64,000 nt of DNA from Lentzea sp. NEAU-D7 (GTDB lineage: Bacteria > Actinomycetota > Actinomycetes > Mycobacteriales > Pseudonocardiaceae): NCBI RefSeq assembly GCF_026242055.1, contig NZ_JAPJDL010000002.1:372001-436000 (forward strand). Direction: 5' to 3'. Made by a program: the position numbers and the translations under genes. The notes beneath the pieces are model-generated. The model made no database searches. It saw only the letters and a list, made by a program, of their open reading frames with translations, and was not told the DNA's origin. Shown here in pieces: positions 9,839 through 19,345 of this stretch; position 1 is the first letter of the stretch, and every line of letters begins with the position of its first letter.

Positions 9839-9942
9839 GGGAGCAGTATCGCCCCAGAAAGTCGTTTCTGTGGTGTGCCGACGCGCTTAAGTGACTGTAA
9901 AGAAGCCTTAGCCCTGGTTGTGAGTGGTGTGGCGCCGTCGGA

Positions 9943-11247
9943 ATGGTGTCCGGCATGACAGTCGTTCAGGAGAAGAGCAGCGAGCGCCGGGTCGTGGCGA
10001 ACGTGCTGCGCGGGTCGGTCGGGAACTTGATCGAGTGGTACGACTGGTACGCCTACACCGCGTTCAGCATCTACTTCGCGGCCGCGTTCTTCCCCAAGGG
10101 CGACCAGACCGCGCAGCTGCTCAACACCGCCGCCGTGTTCGCCGTCGGCTTCCTCATGCGGCCGCTGGGCGGCTGGTTGCTCGGCCGGTACGCCGACCGG
10201 CGCGGACGCCGTGCGGCGCTGACGTTGTCGGTCACGCTGATGGCCGCGGGTTCACTGATCATCGCGCTGACGCCGTCGTACGCGTCGATCGGTGTCGCCG
10301 CACCGGTGCTGCTGGTGCTCGCCCGGTTGCTGCAGGGCCTGTCGGTCGGCGGTGAGTACGCGACCTCGGCGACCTATCTGTCCGAAGTGGCCTCTCCCGC
10401 CCGGCGCGGCTTCTACTCCAGCTTCCAGTACGTGACCCTGACGGCCGGTCAGCTCGTGGCGCTGGGCGTGCAGATCGTGTTGCAGCAGTTCCTCTCCAGG
10501 ACCGAGATGATGGAGTGGGGCTGGCGGATCGCGTTCGTCATCGGCGCGACCGGGGCTGTCGTCGTGATGTGGCTTCGGCGTGGCATGGACGAGTCGGCGA
10601 ACTTCGAGAAGCAGAAGGAGAGCGCCGACGAGAAGGGCACCTTCAGGGCGTTGCTCAAGCACCCCAAGGAATGCCTGCTCGTCGTGGGCCTGACGCTCGG
10701 CGGCACGGTCGCGTTCTACACGTTCACGACCTACCTGCAGAAGTTCATGGTGAACACGAGCAAGATCGACGCCGCGACGGTCAGCTGGATCAACTTCGCC
10801 GCGCTGCTGGTGTTCGTGGTGCTGCAGCCGGTCGCGGGCGCGTTGTCGGACCGGATCGGGCGCCGCCCGCTGCTGCTCGGGTTCGGCGTGCTGGGCACGC
10901 TGGCGACCGTGCCGCTGCTGTCGACGCTCGCGAAGACCTCCGAGGCGTTCCCGGCGTTCCTGCTGATGCTCGGCGGCCTGGTGATCGTCACCGGGTACAC
11001 GTCGATCAACGCGATCGTGAAGGCCGAGCTGTTCCCGACCAACATCCGCGCGCTCGGTGTGGGCCTGCCGTACGCGCTGACCGTGGCGATCTTCGGCGGC
11101 ACGGCCGAGTACGTGGCGCTGTGGTTCAAGCAGGCCGGCATGGAGTCGGTGTTCTTCTACTACGTCGCCGGGTGCGTGCTGATCTCCTTGCTGGTCTACG
11201 GGTTCATGCGCGAGACGTCGAAGGACTCCGTGCTGGACCGCGACTAG
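9943..11247 (+). CDS. MFS transporter, metabolite:H+ symporter (MHS) family
   Basis: A 434-aa major facilitator protein with about twelve membrane segments. The MHS-family signature is seen at the start (G-N-L-I-E-W-Y-D-W-Y-A-Y) with R-P-L-G-G-W-L-L-G-R-Y-A-D-R-R-G-R-R between segments 2 and 3, and L-S-V-G-G-E-Y in segment 4. KgtP, ShiA and ProP-type permeases for carboxylates and osmolytes share this layout; a 2-oxoacid or dicarboxylate is the likeliest class. The start could also be the ATG at 9955, as neither has a strong ribosome site. It is divergent from the two-component operon. Its TAG stop interlocks with that of the FAD/Fe-S gene in a CTAG at 11244-11247. Confidence 0.9.
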   Translation: MVSGMTVVQEKSSERRVVANVLRGSVGNLIEWYDWYAYTAFSIYFAAAFFPKGDQTAQLLNTAAVFAVGFLMRPLGGWLLGRYADRRGRRAALTLSVTLMAAGSLIIALTPSYASIGVAAPVLLVLARLLQGLSVGGEYATSATYLSEVASPARRGFYSSFQYVTLTAGQLVALGVQIVLQQFLSRTEMMEWGWRIAFVIGATGAVVVMWLRRGMDESANFEKQKESADEKGTFRALLKHPKECLLVVGLTLGGTVAFYTFTTYLQKFMVNTSKIDAATVSWINFAALLVFVVLQPVAGALSDRIGRRPLLLGFGVLGTLATVPLLSTLAKTSEAFPAFLLMLGGLVIVTGYTSINAIVKAELFPTNIRALGVGLPYALTVAIFGGTAEYVALWFKQAGMESVFFYYVAGCVLISLLVYGFMRETSKDSVLDRD

Positions 11248-13853
11248 CCGACTACACCCAGGCGGGCCGCCAGCGCGGTCGCCAGGTGGACCGGTTCGCG
11301 TTCGGTCGTGTGGCGGATCTGCGTGCGGCAGCTGAAGCCGTCCGCGATCACGAGCGCGTCCTCGTTGTCCCGCAACGCGGGCAGCAGGTCCTGCTCGGCG
11401 CACGCGATCGACACGTCGTAGTGGCCCTTCTCGAAACCGAAGTTGCCCGCGAGTCCGCAGCAGCCCTCGACCACCGTCGGCTGCAGACCTGTCCTGGCCA
11501 TGGCCTCGCGGTCCGGGTCGAAGCCCAGTTCCGCGTACTGGTGGCAGTGCGTCTGCACGACGGCCTCGCGCGTGCCCTCCACCTCGGGCAGCCTCGGCGC
11601 GACGTGCTCGGCGAACGTCCGCGTGGCGCGCGCCAGCGCCTGGACGGCGGGGTCGGCGGACAGCTTCAGCGCCTCCACGCGGAGGAACGCCGTGCAGCTC
11701 GGTTCCAGGCCGATCACCGGAACGCCCCGGCTCGTCCACGGGAGCAGCGCCCGCGCGGTGCGTTCGACCACGCGGCGAGCCCTGGCGAGCTGGCCGGTCG
11801 AGTGCCAGGTCAGTCCACAGCAGACGTTCGCGGACGGCACCTCGACGTGGTTTCCCAGGTGTGCCAGCACGTTCGCGGCGTCGAGACCGATGCCCGGCTC
11901 GAAGAAGTTCGTGAACGTGTCGGGGAACAGCAGCACCGGATCACCCTCGCCGAGAGGGTGCAGCTGACGGACCAGGGGAGTGGTCCGGCGCGGCAGCTCG
12001 CGTTCCGGTGTGATGCCCGCGAACCGGCCGAGACGGGCCGTGAACCTGTTGACCAGACCGTACTTCAGCCACGTCGGCAGCCAGCCCATGGCGTAGTGCG
12101 AACGCGGCCTGATCCGGCCCTTGTAGTGCTCGTGCAGGAACTCGGCCTTGTAGCTCGCCATGTCGACGTCGACCGGGCAGTCGCGCTTGCAGCCCTTGCA
12201 CCCCAGGCAGAGGTCGAGGGCCTCCGCGACCTCCGGCGACCGCCAGCCGCCCTGGACCACCTCACCGTTGAGCATCTCGAACAGCAGGTGCGCGCGGCCT
12301 CGCGTGGAATGCTTCTCCTCCTTGGTCACGCGGTAGCTCGGGCACATCACGCCGCCCTTGGTGTTCAGGCACTTGCCGACGCCGACGCACCTGCGCGTGT
12401 CGCTCGCGAACTCCGCGCGGGTCGGGATCCTCGGTGGCGCGACGAGGACCCGCAAGTCGTCGTCGAGCTTCAGCGGCTCCACGATCCGGCCGGGGTTGAG
12501 CAGGTTCCGCGGATCGAACGCGCGCTTGAACTCGCCGAACGCCCTGATCGCCGCGGGCGGGTACATCCGGCCGAGCAGCTCGGACCGCGCCTGGCCGTCG
12601 CCGTGCTCGCCCGAGAGGCTGCCGCCGTGGCTGACGACCAGGTCGGCGGCGTCCTGCAGGAACTCGCGGTACCCGCGGGCCAGGTCGAAGTCGATGCGGA
12701 CGTGCAGGCACCCCTCGCCGTAGTGGCCGTAGGTGATGCCACGCCGCCCGTACCTGGTCAGCAGCTGGTCGAACTCGCGCAGGTAGGTGCCGAGCCGCTC
12801 CGGCGGGACGGCCGCGTCCTCCCAGCCCGACCACGCCTCGCTGCCGTCGGCCATGCGCGTGGCGAGCCCGGCGCCGTCCTCGCGGATCCGCCACAGGGCG
12901 CGCTGGTGGACCGGGTCGTGGATGATCATCGAGTTCCTGCTGATCCTGGCGACCCGCTCGGGGTTGTCCTCGACCTCGACGAACAGCCAGCTGCGACCTT
13001 CCGGCAGGTCGGGGCGGGTCCGCACGCTGTGCACCAGCGCCTCGTTCAGGCCCTCGATCGCGAGTGCGTCCTCGATCTGGGTGACCTGGTCGGCGGCTTC
13101 GTAGGTGTCCGCGAACCCGAGCACGACCAGGACGCGGCGTTCCGGCCTGCGCACCAGTTTCAGCTCGGCGCCCAGCAGCACGACACAGGTGCCCTCGGTG
13201 CCGACCAGCTGCTGCGTCAGCGTGGGGGCGTCCAGCGCGTACCCGCTGACGCGGCGGCTGAGCTGGGGAAACCACGCCGGGTCGTGCGCGGGCAGGGCCA
13301 GTTCCGGCGGGTTCGTGGTGTCGAACGTGCGGCCGTCGACGGTGAGGACGCTCAGGTTCGTGACGTTCTCGCTGGTCTTGCCCCACCTCACCGAGTGCGC
13401 GCCGCACGCGTTGTTGCCGATCATCCCGCCGATCGTGCAGCGCGAGTGCGTCGACGGGTCCGGGCCGAACAGGTGGTCGCCGGCCTGGGCGTTGATCTTG
13501 TCGAGCACCGCTCCCGGCTGGACCAGCGCCCGGTCGCCGGAGATCTCGAACGCGGTCAGGTACCGGCTGAAGTCGATCACCATGCCGGTGCCGCACGCGT
13601 TGCCCGCGATGGACGTCCCGGCGCCCCGGCTGGTGATCGGCACGCCCTGCCCGGCGGCGATCGCGACCGCCGTCACCACGGCCTCCGTCGTGCGCGGGCG
13701 GACGACCACCCGCGGCACGTGCCGGTAGTTCGACGCGTCCGCCGAGTACAGGGCCCGGCTCGCCGGGTCGTCCAGGACGTCACCGTCCACCTGGCGCCGG
13801 AGCTGATCGAGAAAGGCCCGCATCACCCGATCATGCCCGGCTGGATGTGACAT
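11244..13853 (-). CDS. FAD-linked oxidase / Fe-S dehydrogenase (D-lactate or D-2-hydroxyacid dehydrogenase type)
   Basis: An 869-aa fusion enzyme. The N-terminal ~470 residues are a PCMH-type FAD-binding domain (P-I-T-S-R-G-A-G-T-S-I-A-G-N-A and G-G-M-I-G-N-N-A-C-G-A) and a FAD-oxidase C-terminal domain with S-G-E-H-G-D-G. The middle carries cysteines for two iron-sulfur clusters: Cys489/495/504 before a CP, and C-x2-C-x2-C-x3-CP at 549-559. The C-terminal part has paired Cys-rich CCG-type motifs (V-C-C-G-L-T-W and G-C-C-G-L-A-G-N-F-G). This matches flavo-iron-sulfur 2-hydroxyacid dehydrogenases that feed electrons to the respiratory chain. The ATG at 13853 follows GGCGGAG. Substrate is unproven; the neighbouring carboxylate-type transporter fits. 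Confidence 0.9.
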   Translation of the reverse strand: MSHPAGHDRVMRAFLDQLRRQVDGDVLDDPASRALYSADASNYRHVPRVVVRPRTTEAVVTAVAIAAGQGVPITSRGAGTSIAGNACGTGMVIDFSRYLTAFEISGDRALVQPGAVLDKINAQAGDHLFGPDPSTHSRCTIGGMIGNNACGAHSVRWGKTSENVTNLSVLTVDGRTFDTTNPPELALPAHDPAWFPQLSRRVSGYALDAPTLTQQLVGTEGTCVVLLGAELKLVRRPERRVLVVLGFADTYEAADQVTQIEDALAIEGLNEALVHSVRTRPDLPEGRSWLFVEVEDNPERVARISRNSMIIHDPVHQRALWRIREDGAGLATRMADGSEAWSGWEDAAVPPERLGTYLREFDQLLTRYGRRGITYGHYGEGCLHVRIDFDLARGYREFLQDAADLVVSHGGSLSGEHGDGQARSELLGRMYPPAAIRAFGEFKRAFDPRNLLNPGRIVEPLKLDDDLRVLVAPPRIPTRAEFASDTRRCVGVGKCLNTKGGVMCPSYRVTKEEKHSTRGRAHLLFEMLNGEVVQGGWRSPEVAEALDLCLGCKGCKRDCPVDVDMASYKAEFLHEHYKGRIRPRSHYAMGWLPTWLKYGLVNRFTARLGRFAGITPERELPRRTTPLVRQLHPLGEGDPVLLFPDTFTNFFEPGIGLDAANVLAHLGNHVEVPSANVCCGLTWHSTGQLARARRVVERTARALLPWTSRGVPVIGLEPSCTAFLRVEALKLSADPAVQALARATRTFAEHVAPRLPEVEGTREAVVQTHCHQYAELGFDPDREAMARTGLQPTVVEGCCGLAGNFGFEKGHYDVSIACAEQDLLPALRDNEDALVIADGFSCRTQIRHTTEREPVHLATALAARLGVVG

Positions 13854-13871
13854 GGCTCCGCCGATGCCGGA

Positions 13872-13885
13872 CTACCTGCCGGTAG
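13872..13885. promoter_or_regulatory. Near-perfect 14-bp palindrome upstream of fabG
   Basis: CTACCTGCCGGTAG lies 47 bp before the fabG start, in the divergent gap with the FAD/Fe-S gene. It differs at one position from the perfect palindrome CTACCGGCCGGTAG at 40208-40221. It could be an operator for the fabG-inhA unit, but no binder is visible in the window. Confidence 0.35.
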
Positions 13886-13892
13886 CCGATAG

Positions 13893-14636
<744 letters not shown>

Positions 14637-14685
14637 CTTTCACGAACCACGGCTGGTTTCCCGTACTGCGAAAGGGTTGGATCAA

Positions 14686-15453
14686 GTGACCGGACTGCTC
14701 GAAGGCAAGCGACTGCTGATCACCGGTGTGATCACCGACGCGTCGATCGCCTTCCACGTCGCACGCGTCGCCCAGGAGCAGGGCGCCGAGGTCGTGCTGA
14801 CCGGGTTCGGCCGGATGAGCCTCGTGCAGCGCATCGCCCAGCGCCTGCCCAAGCCCGCCCCCGTCGTCGAGCTCGACGTGCAGAACCAGGAGCACCTCGA
14901 CACGCTCGCCGACCGGGTGCGCGAACACGTCGACGGTCTCGACGGCGTCGTGCACGCCATCGGATTCGCCCCGCAGAGCTGCCTCGGCGCCCCGTTCATG
15001 GACGCGCCGTGGGAGGACGTCTCCGTGGCGATGCACGTCTCCGCGTACTCGTACAAGGCGCTCGTGCAGGCCGTCCGCCCGTTGCTGTCGCACGGTTCCT
15101 CGGTCGTCGGCCTCGACTTCGACGCCCGCCAGGCGTGGCCCGCCTACAACTGGATGGGCGCGGCGAAGGCGGCGTTCGAGTCGATCAACCGCTACATGGC
15201 GCGCGACCTCGGCCCGGACGGCATCCGCGTGAACCTGATCTCCGCCGGCCCGGTGCGCACCATGGCCGCGAAGTCCATCCCGGGCTTCGGCGAGCTGGAG
15301 AAGATGTGGGGCGAGAAGGCTCCGCTGAGCTGGGACGTCGACGACCCCACGCCGGTCGCGAAGTCGGTCTGCGGCCTGCTCTCCGACTGGTTCCCGGCCA
15401 CCACGGGCTCGATGGTGTTCGTCGACGGCGGCGTGCACTTCCTCGGTCTCTGA
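14686..15453 (+). CDS. inhA: Enoyl-[ACP] reductase InhA
   Basis: A 255-aa NADH-dependent enoyl-ACP reductase. The GTG start at 14686 gives an N-terminus V-T-G-L-L-E-G-K-R closely matching mycobacterial InhA. Diagnostic features are D-A-S-I-A-F-H-V-A-R-V-A, the Y-x6-K pair (Tyr154, Lys161 in Y-N-W-M-G-A-A-K) and P-A-T-T-G-S-M-V-F-V-D-G-G near the end. It is shorter than the mycobacterial protein by about a dozen residues, chiefly in the substrate-binding loop after S-I-P-G-F-G. It completes the last reductive step of the FAS-II cycle and is probably cotranscribed with fabG, 49 bp upstream. Confidence 0.95.
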   Translation: MTGLLEGKRLLITGVITDASIAFHVARVAQEQGAEVVLTGFGRMSLVQRIAQRLPKPAPVVELDVQNQEHLDTLADRVREHVDGLDGVVHAIGFAPQSCLGAPFMDAPWEDVSVAMHVSAYSYKALVQAVRPLLSHGSSVVGLDFDARQAWPAYNWMGAAKAAFESINRYMARDLGPDGIRVNLISAGPVRTMAAKSIPGFGELEKMWGEKAPLSWDVDDPTPVAKSVCGLLSDWFPATTGSMVFVDGGVHFLGL

Positions 15454-15505
15454 CGTCACATCTGTTCGTCATGTGAGGCGTTCGGGCGTCTGATTGGATG
15501 GAGCG

Positions 15506-16531
15506 GTGAGTTTCGATGCGCTGCTCTGGCTGTCGTTCGGCGGCCCAGAAGGTCCTGAGGACGTCCGTCCCTTCCTGGAGAACGTGGTACGCGGACGTGG
15601 CGTGCCGCCGGAGCGGCTGGACGAGGTCGAGGCCCACTACCAGCACTTCGGCGGCGTGTCGCCGATCAACCGCCTGAACCTCGAAGCCATCGACGCCGTG
15701 CGGGCCCGCGGCTTCGAGCTGCCGATCTACTTCGGCAACCGCAACTGGCACCCGATGGCCGAGGACGTAGTCGCGCAGATGAAGGCCGACGGCGTGAAGC
15801 GCGCATTGGTGTTCCCCACGAGCGCGTACGGCGGCTACTCCGCGTGCCGGCAGTACGACGAGGACATCGTGCGTGCGCTGCAGGCCGTGCCGGACGGCCC
15901 GGAACTCGTGAAGCTGCGCCAGTTCTTCGACCACCCGCTCTTCATCTCCTCCTTCGCCGACGGGGTGCGCGCCGCGGCCGCGTCGTTGTCCGGCCCGTAC
16001 CGCCTGGTGTTCACCGCGCACTCGGTGCCGGTGTCCGCCGACAAGGCCGCCGGGCCGCCCTCGGAAGGCGGGTACCGCTACTCGCGCCAGGTCGTCGAGG
16101 CCTCCCGGCTCGTGGCCGCGGAGCTGGGCGTCACCGAGTACGACGTCGTGTGGCAGTCGCGCTCGGGCCCGCCGCAGATCCCGTGGCTGGAGCCGGACGT
16201 CGTCGACCACATCGACGCCCTGCACGCCAAGGGCGTCACCGGGGTCGTGGTGTGCCCGATCGGTTTCGTGTCCGACCACCTCGAAGTGGTGTGGGACCTC
16301 GACACCGAGGCGCGGGACCGCGCTCTGGAGCTCGGCATGGAGTTCGCCCGCGCCGCCACGCCGAACGGGGATCCCCGCTTCGCCGAGCTCGTGACCGAGC
16401 TGGTCGCGGAGCACACGTCCGGTGCGCCCGTGCGGAAGCTGTCCTCGTTCGTGGTCGCGGGGTGCACGGTGAACGGTGCGCCGTGCGCGCCGTTGTGTTG
16501 CGAACCGGCCAAGAGGCCCGCCCGCACCTAG
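15506..16531 (+). CDS. hemH: Coproporphyrin III ferrochelatase (CpfC)
   Basis: A 341-aa ferrochelatase that inserts Fe2+ into coproporphyrin III in the coproporphyrin-dependent heme pathway used by actinobacteria. It starts like the mycobacterial enzyme (F-D-A-L-L-W-L-S-F-G-G-P-E-G-P) and has F-T-A-H-S-V-P, the catalytic His region, plus P-I-G-F-V-S-D-H-L-E-V-V-W-D-L-D. Cysteines fitting the actinobacterial [2Fe-2S] cluster are present: one in Y-S-A-C-R-Q-Y and a C-terminal group in G-C-T-V-N-G-A-P-C-A-P-L-C-C. The GTG at 15506 is preferred over an upstream TTG because GGAG precedes it by five bases. Confidence 0.94.
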   Translation: MSFDALLWLSFGGPEGPEDVRPFLENVVRGRGVPPERLDEVEAHYQHFGGVSPINRLNLEAIDAVRARGFELPIYFGNRNWHPMAEDVVAQMKADGVKRALVFPTSAYGGYSACRQYDEDIVRALQAVPDGPELVKLRQFFDHPLFISSFADGVRAAAASLSGPYRLVFTAHSVPVSADKAAGPPSEGGYRYSRQVVEASRLVAAELGVTEYDVVWQSRSGPPQIPWLEPDVVDHIDALHAKGVTGVVVCPIGFVSDHLEVVWDLDTEARDRALELGMEFARAATPNGDPRFAELVTELVAEHTSGAPVRKLSSFVVAGCTVNGAPCAPLCCEPAKRPART

Positions 16532-16565
16532 ACAGTGCTTTTTCAACGGGTGCAGAATTGGTCTC

Positions 16566-17288
16566 ATGACCAGTTCCGCGGCCGTCGAGGTCACCGGGCT
16601 CCGGGTGAGCCGGGGCAAGCGTCTGGTCCTGCGGGACGTGAGCTGCACGATCCTGCGGGGCAGTGTCACCGGGCTGCTCGGCCCGTCCGGCTGCGGCAAG
16701 ACGACGCTGATGCGCTCGGTCGTCGGTGTGCAGATCGTGGAGTCCGGCGAGGTGACGGTGCTCGGTGCGCCCGCCGGCAGTCCCGGGCTGCGGAACCGGA
16801 TCGGGTACGCGACCCAGAACCCCGCTGTCTACGCCGACCTCAGCGTGGCCGAGAACATCCGCTACTTCTGCGCCGTGCTGGGAGCGCCCAGGTCCGAAGT
16901 GCCGCGCGTGATCGACGAGGTCGGGCTCGGTGGGCACGAGTCCCAGCTCGTGTCGTCGTTGTCGGGCGGTGAGCTGTCGCGGACGAGCCTCGCGGTCGCG
17001 TTGCTCGGCAAGCCCGAGTTGCTGGTGCTGGACGAACCGACCGTCGGCCTCGACCCGTTGCTGCGCGACGAGCTGTGGACGTTGTTCCGGGAGCTCGCCG
17101 ATCGTGGCGTCACGCTGCTCGTCTCCAGCCACGTCATGGACGAGGCCGCGCGCTGCGAGCGGTTGCTGCTGATGCGCGACGGCGCCCTGCTGGCCGACGA
17201 CACCCCGGCCGCTCTCCTGTCGCGGACCGGCGCCGGCGACCTGGAGCAGGCGTTCCTGTGGCTGGTCCGGGCGAGGGAGGCAGCGTGA
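16566..17288 (+). CDS. ABC transporter ATP-binding protein (second ABC-2 exporter)
   Basis: A 240-aa ATPase with Walker A G-P-S-G-C-G-K-T-T, Q-loop A-T-Q-N, signature L-S-G-G-E-L-S-R (normally S-G-G-x-x-x-R), Walker B L-L-V-L-D-E-P-T-V-G-L-D and a switch His in S-S-H-V-M-D-E. It lacks the DrrA-type C-terminal extension. Its TGA overlaps the GTG of the permease gene (17285-17288), so the two form one exporter. The gene lies 34 bp after ferrochelatase and may be read from the same transcript. Substrate unknown. Confidence 0.93.
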   Translation: MTSSAAVEVTGLRVSRGKRLVLRDVSCTILRGSVTGLLGPSGCGKTTLMRSVVGVQIVESGEVTVLGAPAGSPGLRNRIGYATQNPAVYADLSVAENIRYFCAVLGAPRSEVPRVIDEVGLGGHESQLVSSLSGGELSRTSLAVALLGKPELLVLDEPTVGLDPLLRDELWTLFRELADRGVTLLVSSHVMDEAARCERLLLMRDGALLADDTPAALLSRTGAGDLEQAFLWLVRAREAA

Positions 17289-18019
17289 ACACCTCGGTCC
17301 TGCTGGCCACGACCGCGCGGATCCTCACCCAGTTCCGCCACGACCGCCGCACCGTGGCGCTGATGGTGCTCATGCCGTCGCTGCTGCTGGTCCTGCTGCG
17401 GTTCGTCTTCAACTCGGACCAGGCCTTCAGCCGCGCCGCACCGGCCCTGCTGGCGGTCTTCCCGTTCGCGATCATGTTCATCGTCACGTCGATCACGACC
17501 CTGCGCGAGCGCACCACGGGCACGCTCGAACGACTCATGACGATGCCGATGGGCAAGCTGGACCTGTTGTTCGGCTACGCGCTGGCGTTCGGGATCGTGG
17601 CTCTCGTCCAGGTGCTGGTCGCGGTCGGCATCTCGCTGACGTGGCTCGGCCTGGAGATCGGTGGCTCGGTGTGGCTGCTCGTGGCCATCGCGGGACTGGA
17701 CGCGTTGCTGGGAACGGCGCTGGGCCTGTTCGCGAGCGCCTTCGCGCGCACCGAGTTCCAGGCCGTGCAGTTCATGCCGTTGTTCGTGATGCCGCAGGTG
17801 TTGCTGTGCGGGTTGTTCGCGCCCCGGGAGGCGATGACGCCCGTGCTGGAGTGGCTGTCGAACGTCATGCCGCTCTCGTACGCGGTTGACGCGCTCACGG
17901 CCGTGACGACGTCGTCCGACATCACGGGTGAACTGGTGCGCAACCTCGCGGTCGTGGCGGCGTGCGGACTCCTGGCGCTGGTGCTGGGCGCGGTGACGTT
18001 GCGCAGGCGTACGCCCTGA
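17285..18019 (+). CDS. ABC-2 type export permease (second exporter)
   Basis: A 244-aa membrane protein with about six hydrophobic segments and the ABC-2 family core (R-E-R-T-T-G-T-L-E-R-L-M-T-M-P after the second segment; L-C-G-L-F-A-P-R-E-A-M between later ones). GTG start overlaps the ATPase stop. The stop abuts, with no gap, the stop of the opposite-strand binding-protein gene: the two stop codons together make the palindrome TGATCA at 18017-18022. The substrate cannot be inferred. Confidence 0.92.
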   Translation: MNTSVLLATTARILTQFRHDRRTVALMVLMPSLLLVLLRFVFNSDQAFSRAAPALLAVFPFAIMFIVTSITTLRERTTGTLERLMTMPMGKLDLLFGYALAFGIVALVQVLVAVGISLTWLGLEIGGSVWLLVAIAGLDALLGTALGLFASAFARTEFQAVQFMPLFVMPQVLLCGLFAPREAMTPVLEWLSNVMPLSYAVDALTAVTTSSDITGELVRNLAVVAACGLLALVLGAVTLRRRTP

Positions 18020-19345
18020 TCACCGGCCCTGCAGGGCCGCGGTCAGCGACTCCTCGGCGTTGGCGGGCAGGGCGCCGTCGTGGTCGAGGGCGTAGCGGAC
18101 GATGGCGCGGAACTCGTCGCTGAAGCGCGAGTAGTACGGCGTGACCGGGCGCAACCGGGCGTCCTCGATCGCTTTCAGCAGTGTGCGGGCGTAGGGGTAC
18201 TCCCTGGCGATCCGGCTGTCCTGGTAGACGATGCCGCGGGTGGCGGCGAGGCCTCCCCGTTCGAAGAGGAGCTGCTGGCTGCGGGGGCCGGTGAGGAACT
18301 CGATGAGTGCCTGGGCGGCGCGCGGTTTCGTGGACTTCGCGGAGATGGCGAGGTTCTGGCCGCCCAGCACGCTCGGGCCGGGCAGCTGCGCTACCTCGAA
18401 GTCGATGCCGGGACGGCCTGCGGACTCGGTGCGGTTGCCCTCCAGGACGCGGTGGGCCACGGGCCAGTTGCGCATGAAGGCGATCTTGCCGTCGCGGAAC
18501 GCCTGGGTGGTGAGCTCCTCGCTCTGCGAGCGGGATTCGGGCAGCACCACGGGCTTCTCGCCCTTGAGGCCGTCGGCGAGCCAGCGCAGGGCGCGGCGGG
18601 TGCGGTCGGAGTCGATCACGACCTTGCCGGTGTCGTCGACCACGTCGCCCTTCTCCGCCCAGATCAGTTCCAGGGCGTTCACGGTGAGGCCCTCGTAGTC
18701 GAGCAGCTGACCGGCGTAGCCCGCGGTGAGGCGGGCGTCCTGCGCCGCCCGCAGCGCGCGGGTGGAGGTGTCGGCGATGTCGTCGAGGCCGAGAGGTTCG
18801 TCCTGGACGAGGTCCTTGCGGTAGAAGAGCAGTCCCGCGTCCGTGTTGAACGGCAGTGCCCACAGGACACCCTGGTAGCGGCAGCTCTCCAGCGGCCGGC
18901 GCAGGAAGCCGCTGGTGTCCACAGCGGACAGCGGGCGCAGGTAGCCGGACTGGGCGAACTCCGCGGTCCAGGTGACGTCGAGGTTGTAGACGTCCGCGTT
19001 CTCCGCCTTCTCCCTCGCCCGTGCGACCATCTCGCTGCGCTGGCCGTCCGCCTCCGTCGGCAGCTCGACGATTTCCGCGGGCTGTTCGGGGTGTTCGGAG
19101 TTCCACTGGTTGATCAACGCGCGCCGCTGGCCGCCGTCGCTCTGGTCGCGGCCGCTGAGCACGACGAGCTTGCCCTTCTCCCACTCGGTCGACTCGCGGA
19201 AGAGCGGCTGGATGCCGCTGGTGAACAGGATCGTCAGCACGACGCCGACGGCCACGCCCATCGCGAGCCACGACCGGTTCGCCCACACCACGCCGGGCGG
19301 GCCCAGCCTCGGCAGAGCCGCCCACGTGCGCCGCAACCACCTCAT
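18020..19345 (-). CDS. Membrane-anchored extracellular solute-binding protein, family 1 type
   Basis: A 441-aa protein with a cytoplasmic basic N-terminus and one membrane segment near residues 25-42, followed by a family-1 (sugar-type) binding fold: Y-N-L-D-V-T-W-T-A-E-F-A, W-A-L-P-F-N-T-D-A-G-L-L-F-Y-R-K-D-L, and G-G-Q-N-L-A-I-S-A-K-S-T-K-P. No lipobox is seen, so it is a signal-anchored rather than lipid-anchored protein. The ATG at 19345 overlaps the stop of the VWA/binding-protein fusion (ATGA), so the two are coupled. There are no ABC permease genes next to it, making it an orphan receptor whose role is probably sensing or scaffolding; this last point is inference. Confidence 0.85.
   Translation of the reverse strand: MRWLRRTWAALPRLGPPGVVWANRSWLAMGVAVGVVLTILFTSGIQPLFRESTEWEKGKLVVLSGRDQSDGGQRRALINQWNSEHPEQPAEIVELPTEADGQRSEMVARAREKAENADVYNLDVTWTAEFAQSGYLRPLSAVDTSGFLRRPLESCRYQGVLWALPFNTDAGLLFYRKDLVQDEPLGLDDIADTSTRALRAAQDARLTAGYAGQLLDYEGLTVNALELIWAEKGDVVDDTGKVVIDSDRTRRALRWLADGLKGEKPVVLPESRSQSEELTTQAFRDGKIAFMRNWPVAHRVLEGNRTESAGRPGIDFEVAQLPGPSVLGGQNLAISAKSTKPRAAQALIEFLTGPRSQQLLFERGGLAATRGIVYQDSRIAREYPYARTLLKAIEDARLRPVTPYYSRFSDEFRAIVRYALDHDGALPANAEESLTAALQGR

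Noticed and set aside
10515..13850. A 1111-codon open frame on the plus strand.
   Set aside because: Antisense to the FAD/Fe-S dehydrogenase gene and out of frame with the MFS gene; composition is Arg/Gly/His-rich and lacks any motif.
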